Source: Litoditis marina
Lineage: Eukaryota; Nematoda; Chromadorea; Rhabditida; Rhabditidae
Assembly (NCBI GenBank): GCA_964036275.1
Contig: OZ038440.1
Location: 8,965,690 to 9,029,689 of the forward strand
Direction of reading: 5' to 3'
DNA length: 64,000 bases
Below the pieces are notes generated by a model. The model was not told the origin of the DNA and made no database searches. It saw only the letters and a program-made list of their open reading frames with translations. This document shows, in pieces, positions 1 through 20,965 of the stretch (the first letter of the stretch is position 1; each line of letters opens with the position of its first letter). The translations under genes and the position numbers were made by a program.

Positions 1-233
1 AATGAGCAAAACTTTGTTATTTCGGGGTCGTTTACTTTTCAAAACGTTTCAACCCACAATTTGTTGCGTACAGTTCATAGTTTTTCTCCGATTGTTAGCG
101 TGAAAATGGGACCATGTAGATGACAACTCGTTTTTGGTTTGAGAGTTGATAATAATTTCGAATGTAGTACATTTTAATCGATTTAGTAATAATGAGAAGA
201 AGAATATGTTTATTCCACAAAAAAAGTTTGCAG

Positions 234-1597
234 GACCTTTCCTTCTGACCGAGCTGCTTCTGCCAGCCATCAAGAATTCCACGGCTGGTCGCATCGTCAA
301 CGTCTCGTCGAAGCTGCATCTGAATAGCGGTCCCATCGACCTTTCCAAGGTGGACGACAAGAAGAGCTACGGATTCCTCGCCCCATACAATAGGAGCAAG
401 TTGGCTAATGTGAGTAGCGAAGTTCTTATATTTCTATATTTTCCTATGGACGTTGTTGTTTTAAAACTGTTCTGTCTATAAGTTCCTCTGGAGTCTTCTT
501 CATGATTTTCATGCCTACAGACGAACATCACCTGTTACAGATGGCAGCTCGGGCATCTAAACACATTGTTTTTTTTCAAATAAAAAGTTTCCGGTATTCT
601 CAGAAATATTTGCGCTAATCAAAAAAGCGAGAGAGCAAAGCGGGAAATGATACCACCGACTGTCTGAGACAGTCTATGTCTTCTGACCTGCGCACATTAT
701 TGGCGAGACAGCTACAATAGTGCTTCGCCAATAGGCTGGAAATTGTCTGCGCTCGGTTTTCAAGATTTGACAAGCCATATCTTCAAAACGTTGGTTCAAC
801 ATTATTCTGATCCGATTAAGGTGATGCACGCCCGTGAGCTGACTCGTCGCCTTCGCAAAGAAGGAACACACCATGTGACTGTCAACTCTCTCCACCCCGG
901 GGTGGTACACACCAATCTGGGACGTCACATCATTCTCAACAAGCCGCCTCTGAAGCAGATCTGTGCTCCATTCCAGTACGTACACTTTCTCATTAGGATA
1001 CTAATTAATTTTTACTCACATTTTGTTAACATTGGTTCATTTCAGACTTGATTTACATAGTATTGTTGGTTTGTTGTTAGACCGAACACGAGGTGATATG
1101 TTGGTTTATTTTGTGCTGACGTTCGTAGAGTTTGTTAGTTGGTATACTTCGTTGACACTAGTTTGTAATGAGTCGAAAGACGAAAAAAAACTAGCGATTC
1201 TCTGAAATACCCAACCTATTTCCAGATGGATGTTCTTGAAGACCGCAAGAGATGGTGCCCAAACCTCTATCTATCTGGCATTGAGCAAAAAGTTGGATGG
1301 AGTCAGCGGAAAATACTTTTCGTGAGTTCTTGTCAATCTCAAAACTAACCATCGAATTAGCTGTAGCGTCTCATTTACTTTCTATCTGAAAATTCGGTCA
1401 TAAAGGATTTTTATTTATTTTGATCGCATGGCGAATCGTCTAGTTTCACGCCGTTTTTTCGTTTTATTCTGACACGTTTTGAAATTTTCAGGGACTGCAA
1501 ACTCTCTTCTGAGAATGTGAATGCACTGAATGACGCAGCTTGTGAAGATCTTTATAATTACAGTCTAGAGCAGGTATCTCTAACAGACAAGCAATAG
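234..1597 (+). CDS. Short-chain dehydrogenase/reductase, retinol-dehydrogenase-like, 5' truncated
   Basis: Four exons are visible: 234-409, 821-975, 1226-1321 and 1492-1597, joined in phases 0, 2 and 2, giving about 177 C-terminal residues. The first exon begins inside a codon after a TTTGCAG acceptor, so the N-terminal NAD(P)-binding half lies left of the window. SDR landmarks are clear: RIVNVSS carries the catalytic Ser, and YNRSK at the end of the first exon is the catalytic YxxxK. NSLHPGVVHTNL in the next exon is the conserved PG segment after the active site. This pattern fits the RDH11-14/WWOX-like subgroup of NAD(P)-dependent oxidoreductases acting on retinoids, steroids or lipid carbonyls; the substrate cannot be read from sequence. 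The second exon uses an unusual AAG acceptor. I end the protein at TAG 1595-1597 by reading through the GTATCT after 1573; splicing to an exon at 1717 is possible but less likely. An AATAAA lies at 1786. Confidence 0.88.
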
Positions 1598-3267
1598 TTC
1601 TCATTTTCTTGTGAGCTTGAAATAGGGCAGTTATTTATTATGGTTACTTAATATTTCTTTTATCTGTCCCTTCGTTTTATATTCAATCTTAATTTATTCA
1701 TCGTTGTCATTTTAAGGAATTCAAACATTGTATGGCTCAATTGGCTAAATTTCAGTGCGGTTTGGTTATTCAAGGTCTTGGTGAAAATAAACATTTATTT
1801 ATGCATGTTGATAGTATACAGAGGCGATATGATAATATAATAAATTCAGAAGAACTGATGACTGGAATTTGTCGAATACGTCCACCAGTAGTAAGATAAT
1901 ATTCAGTTTTTCTATTCATCTTACGTTCAAACTACGAAACAAGTGAATTACAAATACATCCTCTACGTATATAGTTCTGTAAACGCTCTCTTCGAAGGCA
2001 ATGTACCGAGAATATTAGGTACGCTCAGTGAAACCCGACAATTATAAGACTAGAACAATAACACTAAAAATAGTATTTGAATATGGATCCAAGTTTAAAA
2101 TTAGGTAAAATTTAACTTCTCAACCCACAAGAACTTGAGGGGTTTTCGCTACGCTCCACATGTTTTCTGTTAAAACTTGCGCGAGCAGCGACAACACCCA
2201 TTATCAAACGTACACCGCTAAATATCAGACATACAGTATGCTTCGTATGACGGCTATATTCTCGAAAGTCCAACCAAATGTTGGGTTAGTGAATATCTCT
2301 ATCAAATATCTAGTTCAATGCATCACATTTATCTGAAACGAACGTTTGGTGAATAGTAAAATTTGTTTTGCGACCGAGTTGATGTCATTGAAATCACAAA
2401 ATGTAATCGAGTTTAGTTAAAATGAGACCAACGCGGTCATCTACAAGTGTTTGAATGTAACATAATTTGGAGGTAAAAATGAAAAATAAGTGAAATCAAA
2501 TATTATCGACGGCGTTGTACCGTTTTATGTCGTTGCTGGCTCTGGCTGCCGCATGACTTGTCACCTCGGAATAAGAGTTGTGATCGTACACATTCTGGAA
2601 ACAGTCAACTTTTTTTAATAGGAGATGACCATAGCTGCGTTGTATTTTAAATTAAAACACGACGTAATTTGACAGAGAAGGAACGGGATCAAAGTACATG
2701 TTGTAGTTTGAACTCGATACACGCCCGAATTCACGAAATTCGATCGAAAAGCAATGGGATCAAACTACAAACACCACGGGATAGCAGGGCACATACACCA
2801 CATAAGGTTTGGAAAGGACTATGTGCGAAATGTTCTGATTGTTTCAATTTAGTCATTTCATGTTATTGTTACCTCTTCAACGTGAAAGTTCCGTACGCTA
2901 CTAGAATATCAGGTATGTCGGTTTCAGATACAGTTCGTGGCTCCATCGATCCTTACACAAACACACCACAGGAGAGCACTGTTCATTTTGAACTAAACCA
3001 GGAATAGTTTCAACTTAGAAGATGTCCACGTTAGGTGCTGGGTTTTCGAACTCATACTCAAGCGTTTTTCCAGCTGGTACTATCTGAGTACGTATGCTAG
3101 AAGATCCCGGCACCTTCATCCCATCCTGCGACTCCTCAAACATAAGCTATTTCTCTGCTCTTACAACCCGCCGGGATGTAAGAGACGAAAAATAGTGAGG
3201 AAGGGCGAGAGACGCAGGATGAGATGAAGGTTCCGGGATCTTCTATCATACGTATTCTGGTTGACCT
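1598..3267. other. Convergent intergenic region between SDR and globin genes
   Basis: No coding region is supported here. It holds the putative SDR 3' UTR with AATAAA at 1786-1791, a family A palindromic repeat (2701-2806) and a long imperfect hairpin (3088-3256) that ends about 12 bp from the globin stop codon. An open frame at 2669-3007 runs through the repeat and is not gene-like. Confidence 0.6.
3088..3256. repeat. Imperfect inverted repeat (hairpin/MITE-like) at the globin 3' end
   Basis: The left arm, starting gtacgtatgctagaagatcc, pairs with the right arm ending gggatcttctatcatacgta. The cores CACCTTCATCCCATCCTGCG and CGCAGGATGAGATGAAGG are also complementary. Arms are roughly 45-60 bp with an unpaired centre. 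It would lie in the globin 3' UTR on the minus strand. Family unknown. Confidence 0.75.
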
Positions 3268-11406
<8,139 letters not shown>

Positions 11407-12926
11407 CAAACTACAAAAATATTGATTATCCATCAAACTACAAATAACTGGAATTATATTCACCCAATAAACAACAAATCACTCATGAAGTTCAGAAAAA
11501 ACACTAAAATGGCATATCGACTTGTTTTTATTGTTTGAACAATATGGGCGAGGACTCTTTGTTAGTGAGAAAGTACCGGGGATGCACACAAAGTCTCAAC
11601 TGTGGCTCATTCTATAACTATAAAACAACAAAATTGTGCATATAAGAAGCGAGAAAGCAAATGATGAGTTTCATTGAGAAGAGTTCAACACTAATAACTG
11701 ATTCCACTATTCGGTAGGAATGATAGCCAGAGAACCTAAATACTACATGTCATTCATGTTCTAGGAAAACGAGTGAAAAGAACCGAGTGGAGTGGAGTAT
11801 TGTCAGATTACCATTGAAAAGGGTATTTCATTCTGAACACCTCAAATGTCATACTGACAGCATTACTGGAATGTAGATTATCCTAGCGTTGTGGATTGTT
11901 ACATTATGGCACGTACACACACAAATCAATTCTACTTTAGGCGGATTTCTTTGTGCTTTTGGAGGCATGACATAAGGAGGTAAATTAGGTCAATTTAGTA
12001 GTAATCATTGCTGATGAATTTGCAATAATATGAGTTAGAATGAACTCTGACCGAGGTTTCAGAAACAGACGGATGTAAAAAAAATTAAAACCACATCAGA
12101 TCCCAATTGATAAAGAATATGCCAAACATTAATTGATGATTGCGAAACATTAGCTCTGACATAGCACATACTTCTCACAAAACTCAGATGGACCTTGGCA
12201 GAGTGGCAATGGAATTTGGAATAAACCTATTTCAAGGTTGGCCGAAAACATTTTTATCACATTCAACTAACTACAAGGATGAATGATGGTTTAAATTTTC
12301 TGAAAAAAGTGCCGAACTTCTCTGGTATGCTGCTCCATGTTGATTATCCGAGAAATCGGAATAACAAAGTTTCCCGACTATGGAACATATTTATTGTTGG
12401 CGGAAGTACAACCCCATGATAAACGAGGAGAGTACACGCGAGGGAATTACGACCGCGTGTCGGGACAAAAAGTAGAGTCACGCGTAGCACGCAACTTTCA
12501 CACAGAGAGAGTGTATTATACGCTTGGAAAATTGCAGTAAAATTGTTTGCAGCTAGTTCAAAGTTCAACCATGACATTATGGTCAGAACTATGTACACTA
12601 CTTGGAACATATTCCTCAACGAAGTACAAATCCAAAAAAACACTCAATTTTTGCGAATAAAACTTCGGAAAGATTGAGATTTTTCCGATTAGTTTCTCCT
12701 TTTCGTTCATTGTGGAACGACGAGGATAATCTGGTCAGATCTCCTGATTTGCTTCGCAAAGCTGTTTTTCAATTGCCTGAAGCGAAGAATTGCGTGTCAG
12801 CCACTTACTTGAATCAAATTGTCCCGTGTTTTCATGAATACGCGACAATCACTGAGAAAATATTGAAACGAAAAAACTCCGATGAGTCGTTGTCCTGGCA
12901 AAGTAGCAAATCTCAAAACACCAAAA

Positions 12927-12957
12927 CACTATTCCCATGATAATCATGGGAATAGTG
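12927..12957. repeat. Perfect 15-bp-arm palindrome
   Basis: CACTATTCCCATGAT, one base, then ATCATGGGAATAGTG. A perfect hairpin with almost no loop, in intergenic DNA at the end of an unassigned open frame. Confidence 0.9.
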
Positions 12958-13413
12958 AATTATCATGAGAAGTTCATGAGAAGACTCTCCTGAGAAGTTG
13001 GCGAGATTTTGTTAAATGATCTCATGAGGTCTACAAAGGAAGTTCTAAGAAAATACATAGTTACGTGAAACCTGTAAAACACAACATAATGATAAAACGT
13101 GCTAGTTCTACGATTATCAGAGTTTCTTCACGTTTTCCGTGACTATCCCATTTACTTCTAAGTAAATGAACAGATAGATCCTGGCCGGCTAGCTGTTAAT
13201 CTAGGGGCACGTGACATTAGAGAGAATACTAATCTGGATTAGACTGGGAAGGAGGTCTCACAAAGAAATATTGATGAAAAAACTGGTCACGATTTGTAGT
13301 AGTGAAATGAACACCCTGGAAGTTACGTTTAAAGAGATTCAAATTAGAACTGAAAGCCGAAACTTCTGAATTAAAAAAAGAACGAGCTCTATAGATCGAA
13401 ATATGTGAATGGA

Positions 13414-13453
13414 GATAATATTCTATTATGCAGTTTTGTAATAGAATATTATC
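13414..13453. repeat. Perfect 15-bp-arm inverted repeat
   Basis: GATAATATTCTATTA and TAATAGAATATTATC are exact complements separated by 10 bp. AT-rich; could be a decayed MITE terminus pair or a chance hairpin. Confidence 0.85.
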
Positions 13454-15655
13454 AAATACATATTGGTGTGAGAAGTTTTTTTTTCTATCTGAAAAGAAAG
13501 GGTCTGGCGATGAATAAAGTAAAAGTATTATTTGAGCCTTTATGAAAAATGTTGAATTGAAATCCGGGAGAAGCTTTTGAAGTCTAGACGTAGACCAAAG
13601 TACAAGGCGCTACTTTCTACTTTGAGTTTTGTGACACGCCCTAAATTCAATTTGCGTAGCATACAATGAACGCCGCAGAATTTCTTGATGTTACGATTTT
13701 TGTTAGTTGCCCCGGGAAGAAAAGCAAGTTAGAAACTTCTCTTGGAGCGAATAATCTCGAAAGTTCTGCAAACATTTCTCACACTACATAATGTTGACAA
13801 TAACAACTTATTAATCGAGTTGGTTTGTAGTGAATCGGGAAATGAATCACTTGAAGAGTGAAGCACTTGACCGAAGTCAAACGTTCAATTCAAAATGTCA
13901 CAACTCCAACGTTTCATAATAATCTACGTGACATTTTTCAACTCCTACTCCTACCAGTATTCCCCAGACTGAAGTACAGAGACTAAACTGACCTTCAATT
14001 CGCAGATATTTGAAGAAGGCTAAGCCATTCCATAAAATCAAGAAAGCCAAGTTATGAATAGGTGACTAGATACTACATTTGGCAACTGTTTTTGCGTGCA
14101 CTAGTTCTCTTACAAATCATTCAGTCTAGTACATAAAACTAAAATTGTATTCGGTACAGCTTTAAGTAAGTTCATGTGGAAATTGCCAAGCTATCATTTC
14201 AACTTCGGAAAGTGTTTGCAAATAAAATCCAGCAATCAACCTTGAATAAATGTTACTCTCAGCAATGAGATGGGTTGAGGGATTGCAGGGCGATATTCAT
14301 TTATCTCGTACTCTGGTAATTCAATCAAGCCAAATTGCATGTGATACGTGCGTGAAGAGACACTAAGTAGGTGTAGAGAAGAGATTGAGAAGTAAATTCA
14401 GGTGAGATTTACGGAAAACTATATATTTTTAGTATTACAACAGTACTCCAATCTTGGCATCATACTCAAGAAAGAGAGAAATTTGATCTGTTTTCAAAAT
14501 CTTGAAGTTTGTCTTGGAATACTTCATTTATATTTCGAGCAAAAAGAACTAACGTTTTTAAAAAGAAAGAACAAAAAATAGGTAGAAAACGGTTTCGCAC
14601 AAAGCAGAAACAAACCAAATGGTCAACTATTTTTTCCGACCAGACTTAGGAAGGCAGCAATAGCAGTTTATCTTGTTAGCACTCGCTTCCTTCAGAATAT
14701 TCTAGTTAGGACGAAGCAAGGAAATATAGAGATCGCCATGGATATTAATGTGCTCAGTAGGATTCCCGGAATATGTTGGGTATGATGAGGTGCACCGATA
14801 TTGCACCCATTTCCGGAAAATAGTAAGTAATTTCCATCTAGTAGTGGTAACTAAAATCGTGACGATTCAGAATGAAGCGCAACGGTTTGATTCTTTCGTT
14901 TGACACAATTTTACAGGTTCTCTAAATACACGTATCGATCACGTGATCAGTACGACTTTGCACTTTTGTTTTGAGCTTTAACAGGTTTCTTCTACACTTG
15001 TAAGCAAGTATCTCCAGGAGGCGAGGATTTAATTTTAGTGTGGAATCCAATCGCTCAAATTGTGATGCGAATTAATCTGCCAGACCTCTCGTCAGCGAAA
15101 CCAAGCGGGAATAATGCACGACGTTTTTTTCCTTTCCGAGCCGGATGATTTTCGAAAGCCGACAAGAGCACTGGTCGTAAAACATCGTTAAAATAGAAGA
15201 GTTATTACTCTACTGAAGTCAAGCAAAACTGAAGCGTGGTAACGTTTAGACGAAAAACGAGAAACCATCTTAAAGTGGCTCAGTTATAGGAACGATTCTG
15301 AGAAATGCCCATAATATACCGACAATATGATTAAAAACGTTGAGCTCTAAAGCTCCATTCACGAGAAAAAGGAAGTTGAAATGTGTGGAACAGCGAAAAC
15401 ATAGAGTATGTGTGCTGTGAGAACATGTAAGTGATTTCGAAAAACACCTATGTGTAGATTGCGTTAAAACTAATATTGTGGACACAACTTATTATATTAT
15501 AATCTATATTCGATATTCGATGTTTTTTTCGCGCGTACATAGAGGGCAGGGACATGGGATTGAGTCAGGGGGGAATAGCCAGAAATAGGCAGGCTAGTAA
15601 CGAAATACGGGAAGAGCTTCCCGACTACTAATCACGCTCGAGTACCCAGCTGAAC

Positions 15656-16045
15656 AGCGAGAGAAAATGGCCGGGGGTACTAGACATCATCACTTTCCAA
15701 TATGAATTGAAAAAAAAACAAAAAAAAGATTTTGATAGGTTCGTTATTGATCTTTTTTTGTTGAAAAGCCGAAAGAGTCATAGAAAATGGCCGGGGGTGC
15801 TAAACATCCTCAGTTCGGAACATGACAAAGAGAGGGAAAACTAAAAATTTCAGTGTTTTTAGTTGATATTTTGATTGAAGAGCGGATATGAGCAAATGAC
15901 CGGGGGTGCTAAGCATCATCAGTTTCAACTATGAAACGGAAAAAAATATTTTGAAAAATTCGTTATTGATCAACCTCATTGAATAGCCGGAAAAATTATG
16001 GGAAATTGCCGGGGTAATTAACAGCTTCAGTATGAATTAGACCGA
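15656..16045. repeat. Four diverged tandem units, about 107-121 bp each
   Basis: The core ATGGCCGGGGGTRCTARACAT, followed by CATCA(G/C)TTYC and an A-rich stretch, recurs near 15664, 15784, 15895 and, more decayed, 16001. Each of the first three is followed by TTGAT plus a T-rich tract and then a ...AGCCGRAA-like segment. Open frames do not persist through it. It is a minisatellite-like array of unknown origin. Confidence 0.75.
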
Positions 16046-19000
16046 GAAGTTTAAAAATGATTTTTTTTCATTGAAGATTTTCAAGGAACAGCGAAAAAAT
16101 ACAGGGTGGAAACTTGTGCTAAAAGTAAGAATACAAATCTCTAATATCTTCTGATCTCCTATGTCCCTATGTGTCTCACTCCAGTAGACTAGCAATTTTT
16201 GGCATCTGCCAAAATGTAACTCAGAGACCAAACACCTGATTTTCAAGTGCCAATGGGGCCCGGATTGAAATGTTGTTGCTAGGCTCCGAATTTTCGGCTT
16301 CAAATTTGTCAACCGCTCAAGCTGCATGCATACATAAGCGGAATATAGCACACGCCAGATAACATTTTGCTAGAAAACAGAATAGTAAATAGGGTCTCAA
16401 AATAAACTGGTGGGGAATCGTTACAGCTTCAATAGATGTTTTTTCAAACAAGAATTGAATGAGTTTAGTCACAATTTCATTGCCGTGAGCTAAACGGGTC
16501 TAAACTTTAAACCCGTGGAACCCTATTTTTATTTCATTGTGAGAAAAGGTTTTATTGCTTCCTCACATTTTCAACACTGCATAAATGTTAGACGCATCCA
16601 CCCGAAATCCGGGGCAAAATGAGCTACTTCCAAACATTTTCAGTTTATTTTGCCTCAAACAGACAGCAGAATACTTAAAAGGTCAGAACAAGGCAGACGG
16701 AGCAGCTAAGGCCATAAGTTGTCTGCTTGTTTATTGAAGGCAAAGGCTGTCAAATAACATGTCCTAATCGAGTTGTGACGTAATATATGACCGGCAACGA
16801 GCATCGCTTCAACTCTCGGAATTGACACTTCAATCGCGTTCCGAGAGGATATCAGAGGGATTGGCCAAAATTCACGTTCGTGTTATGATCTACTGTGTTT
16901 GTAGTTTCAACCATCCACACTACAACTTAGTTTTGGTCTACACTGTAGATGAGTCAAGGGTGAACAATTGCACTAGATTTCGAATCTTTACAACTTTTCG
17001 AACATGGAGCTGACCAAGAGGTGTCTTTATCCACGACCAATTTGTACTAGTTGGTACACGCTCGGTGGATTCCTGAAGGATTCCTTGACAAAAATTAAAC
17101 TATCCGTATTACAGGCGTCTCGTGTATTCGCTGATTGCGTTGAATCGATTTGGCTTGCATTTTCATGGTCAGAAAACGTAGCACAAGTTTCCAGAGCAGT
17201 TTTTATATGAAGCTCCTCACTTCGTGTTAGTACTGAAAGTTTGTTCAGCCTGAATATCAACTAAAATGCTGACTACACGATGAAAACTTTGACAATGATT
17301 GTGTTGAGAGAATATTCATAGAATGGCGCCCTTGCTGACCAATGTTCATAGGTGGAGCTCACATGAGGATTAAGAGATTCTCAGAGCAGGCCCAGTTCTG
17401 CATAATGTCACCGAGTTCATTAATGATAAAATATGAGATTAATGCGTCCAAATCGGACTCTTCTGGTTCTGATGCATTGGTGATCTCCAAATTTCGCATG
17501 AAATGATCTAACGAGAACGAGTAGAAATTGATCGAGAAATCTCGCAGGTTCGCGCGATATAGTATTCATGTGAGATTTAGATATTGTTGCGTGGCCTGTA
17601 TTCCTTGAATTTTGATTATACAGAGAACAGAAGATTCGACGAAGGTGGAATGTGTAATTTTAATCGTTCATCCTTCTCAACACCTGGTATAATTACTGAC
17701 GTTGTACAAATCTGCACGTGTGCAAGAAAATCCATGCTGCAAGTTTTACGTATAGAAAAGTGCCGTTTCAAGTGAAAATACCTTGTGCTACTGGTATGCC
17801 ATATTTCTTACTTTATGGTTGGTATACAAGTTCTATTATAAATATCTTCCGCCTTGGAGTGAGCTTAATCATTATCAAATAGGCAAGCGGGCCATTACAG
17901 ATTCCAGAACCAATTGCCCGGAAAAAGTTGGCAGATTGCGCCACATATCTAAGAGAGAGCTTCAGCTTCAGAATTTGGAAGTTTTCGTGATACGTGTCAG
18001 AAACTACTCTCGACAAAAAAACTTTACTTATACTACAGTTCTCATTACTCCCACGTAGACCGTGGAAGTGTCACAAATTCTTGATTGGTGTGATTGCAAA
18101 TATTATTGGTTACTAACGTTTATTAGATAATAGATAATATCTATTATATTCCATTCTCCTCGTTAGCATATTATGCTAACGAGGTACGTGTGTGGAAATT
18201 GAGACAAAATAGAAAACAAATCTAATCTGGTTCTGTGACATAGTACGTGTGACCTTTTTAGACATTAAACTTTATATTTACAATACATAATGTTTAGCGG
18301 GAACTTATAAAGTTTTTCAAAAATGTGTCTTTTCAGCACTTACACGAGTTTGCACACTAATCACCGTTTGACCTAATCAGTCAAACAAACTTTATGAGGC
18401 ATGTTTCTATGAAGGTATTTAGCAGGCACCGAATTTCCCCAGAGTGAGACAGGGCAAAAATAGAAACGCGACCGCCATAATTGAATTTACAAGTTGCTGC
18501 ATATATTCTGAGAATGGAAGCTCACAAACCAAAACATCTAGGTGGTCGAAAAGGAGAGTAAACTAATGAATGTAATAAACTTAGCCTGAAGATTGAAAGC
18601 AAAGTTGAATTATCGATCGAAACTGATCACCGTACGTTAAAATCAAGCAACATACTTTGGGTGAACATTTGCATTAACACTTCACGTGAACATGTTTTTT
18701 TTTTCACCAATCAGTTCAGGAAAAATGTGCACCTATGCCATTGGTTTGATTATTAACTGCAAAATGACAGGTGCATCATTTTCACATTTTCTCGTTGTCC
18801 GTAACAACAAACGTAATAGACATAATCCATGTTCGAGAAACGAGGTTCCGCAATACAATAAAACTGAACAATAGTTTATTCCATGCGGAAAAAATGCGGA
18901 AAAACGTCTTACAACAGAGTTTTCAGAGATAGCTCTCTTTTCAAAATGAAAGGTTTCACTAAAATGACCAACGTAATTGAATTCAGGAGCCTGAGCACCT

Positions 19001-19240
19001 TGCTTAAAGGAGGGCAGAATGGGAAGCTAGTTTAGGTACCCCGGGCAACCTTAACGTGACGTTGCGCGCGCCAAAACGATCTGAAGAATGTGCACCATAC
19101 GCAAGTTAGGAGTATTAATTCGAAATAAGAATGCTATACCTCCGTTTCTCTTGAGCGGAACTTCCATTCTAACTTTCCTTTCTGCCCCCTTTACACTACA
19201 ATATCGTTGAACTTCTGGGAATGGAACCGATAGTGGGAAA
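16046..19240. other. Intergenic, no supported gene
   Basis: Several open frames of 60-100 codons lie on both strands (for example 16037-16351 minus, 17783-18058 plus), but none has a domain, splice context or coding-like codon use. A perfect palindrome lies at 18158-18184. Confidence 0.5.
18158..18184. repeat. Perfect 12-bp-arm palindrome
   Basis: CCTCGTTAGCAT, ATT, ATGCTAACGAGG. It lies just after an AT-rich TAGATAATATCTATTAT stretch. Confidence 0.9.
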
Positions 19241-19241
19241 A

Positions 19242-19605
19242 ATGTACAATCGCCCCCCACCCAACAATCACCCCCCTCGTGGTACTATTACCCCCCACCT
19301 AATTTAAATCCTAGAAAAATCGTGCAAAGGTGGGGGGTAATTGGTAAATGGGTGGGGGGACATTGTACATCTTCGACAATGAACAATCACCCCCACAATA
19401 CAAAATGGGGGGGGGGATAGTACATACCCGGAACTGATGAACAATCACCCCCCCCCCCCCCCCCCCCAATCAACCCAAGCCTGCAGTAAATAAGCATGGT
19501 GTATAATCGCCCCCCAAAAGTGGAGGCGATTGTAGTACGGGCACTTTTCAACACATTTTCGACCAGGGTGGGGGGCAAATGTAAACTACTCCCCCGATAG
19601 TATAG
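19242..19605. repeat. Cluster of C/G homopolymer runs, including a 20-C tract
   Basis: The motif CAATCRCCCCCC and its reverse recur about ten times in 360 bp. The longest run is 20 C at 19448-19467, and a G10 run precedes it near 19408. Both strands carry runs of at least five G, so quadruplex-forming potential exists on either strand. Open frames here are simple-sequence artefacts. Confidence 0.85.
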
Positions 19606-19794
19606 GATGTAGAGAAGCACTGAGAACATTATATAATGTTCAAGATTTCAATGAAAGTTCTTCAACAACTTTTCCTGGTGAATTCTGCTAAAACGGGGTT
19701 TCTACAAAGTGTATATTGACTTTTTAGGTATAGCTACATATAATGAAAATGAGCATCGGAAGGGTCGGCAGCTAACCACTCTATGATTGAATGG

Positions 19795-19885
19795 GGAAGC
19801 ATAATAGGAAGAGAGGAAAAAGAGAGAACGAAAGTGAGGAGACTGAGAGAGAAAAGAGAGAGAATAAGAGAATGGAGCATGATTG
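19795..19885. repeat. (GA)n-rich simple repeat
   Basis: Degenerate GAGA/AGAGAG tract on the plus strand within otherwise featureless intergenic DNA. Confidence 0.8.
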
Positions 19886-20900
19886 AGAGATAAACAGGGA
19901 GATCTGAGACACAGACATGATTGGAGAATAAGAGTTGAAAAATGATTGTGCGTGACAAGATTCGGAATGGTGTACGGTAGCAGAGGATTTTTCTCAAATC
20001 AATTCGCTGATGGTATACGGTAACACAAGTTAGTCTCCGGTCTATTAATAGTAACGGCGGAGTTGTTTCGGCTCTCAGACGGCTCGGGTACATATCGCTG
20101 CTCTTAGCCTTTTAACCCGCGAAATCTGTCAACATGAAAAGTCCTTGAAAACGATCCGCCGTGCCTGAGAGCTGTGGGAAAGGTACTGTCAGGTACCTCG
20201 AGGCAGGAGAAAAACTTAGGGATCGAAAATCAGGTTTTTGATTGGGAAACAGTGGAACAGCTTATTATGAAAATTATGTTGATGAGTAAGGATTCAAGAT
20301 AGTTTACCCCCTTCCCCCTGCCCCTCCACCGTTAAAAATGGGGTGAGCAGTTCCTGTTGTACATTTTCTCCCACCGTTTTATTCGCCAATCTTTTCTCAG
20401 ATTATTATGTATCGATACTAATACGTGAGAAGTTTTCTTTGTCAGCATCAGTTTGGGCAACATGAATGTGAACTCCTGCAGGTACAAAAAGACCACGCGA
20501 AAGAAGATAGAATGATGGTGTAGAGCTTCACCACGTAAAAAGTGCGTGACAAATCCACTCAATAGCATAAAGGCGTTCGTTTGTAAGAACCAGTGTTCTT
20601 ATGCGTTGAGAAAGAGTATCATACTGTTTGCATAAAACTCCACCCGGTCTCATTCATCGCCGCTAGCAGCTCTCGTAGAAACACGCCGAAAAATGTTTCT
20701 GCAAACTGTGCAAAAATTCTTCTTTGGTGACAAATTTCGAGAACGAAAGAAAGAGAATGAACAATGGACCGTATGAGCGATTTGAAATTACATAAAGATA
20801 CGTGTATAAACACATTTTCTAGACCGTTTCTGAATACATTTCCTAATTTAACACGTTTTCAATGTAAGTGAGAAAAGAGTGTAGGAAAGATCACATCTTA

Positions 20901-20965
20901 GTTGTAGTTTGTTCTCGATACACGCCAAAATAGTTCCGACCGAAAAGCAACAGAACTACAAACAC
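20901..20965. repeat. Family A short palindromic element, copy 2
   Basis: GTTGTAGTTTG...GAACTACAAAC with the inner motif ACACGCC...CCGAAAAGCAAC, as in the copies at 2701 and 39402. Confidence 0.8.

Larger units (their letters stand above)
11407..15655. other. Globin upstream region, no supported gene
   Basis: The first few hundred bases probably contain the globin promoter; I cannot point to an element. The AG at 11411-11412 (minus strand), 4 nt from the ATG, is the presumed trans-splice acceptor. Two near-perfect palindromes occur at 12927-12957 and 13414-13453. An open frame of 112 codons at 12602-12940 (+) has no recognisable domain or splice context. Otherwise AT-rich non-coding sequence. 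Confidence 0.5.

Noticed and set aside
19387..19629. Minus-strand frame with a poly-Gly run
   Set aside because: The Gly run is the C20 tract read on the other strand; the rest has no coding character.
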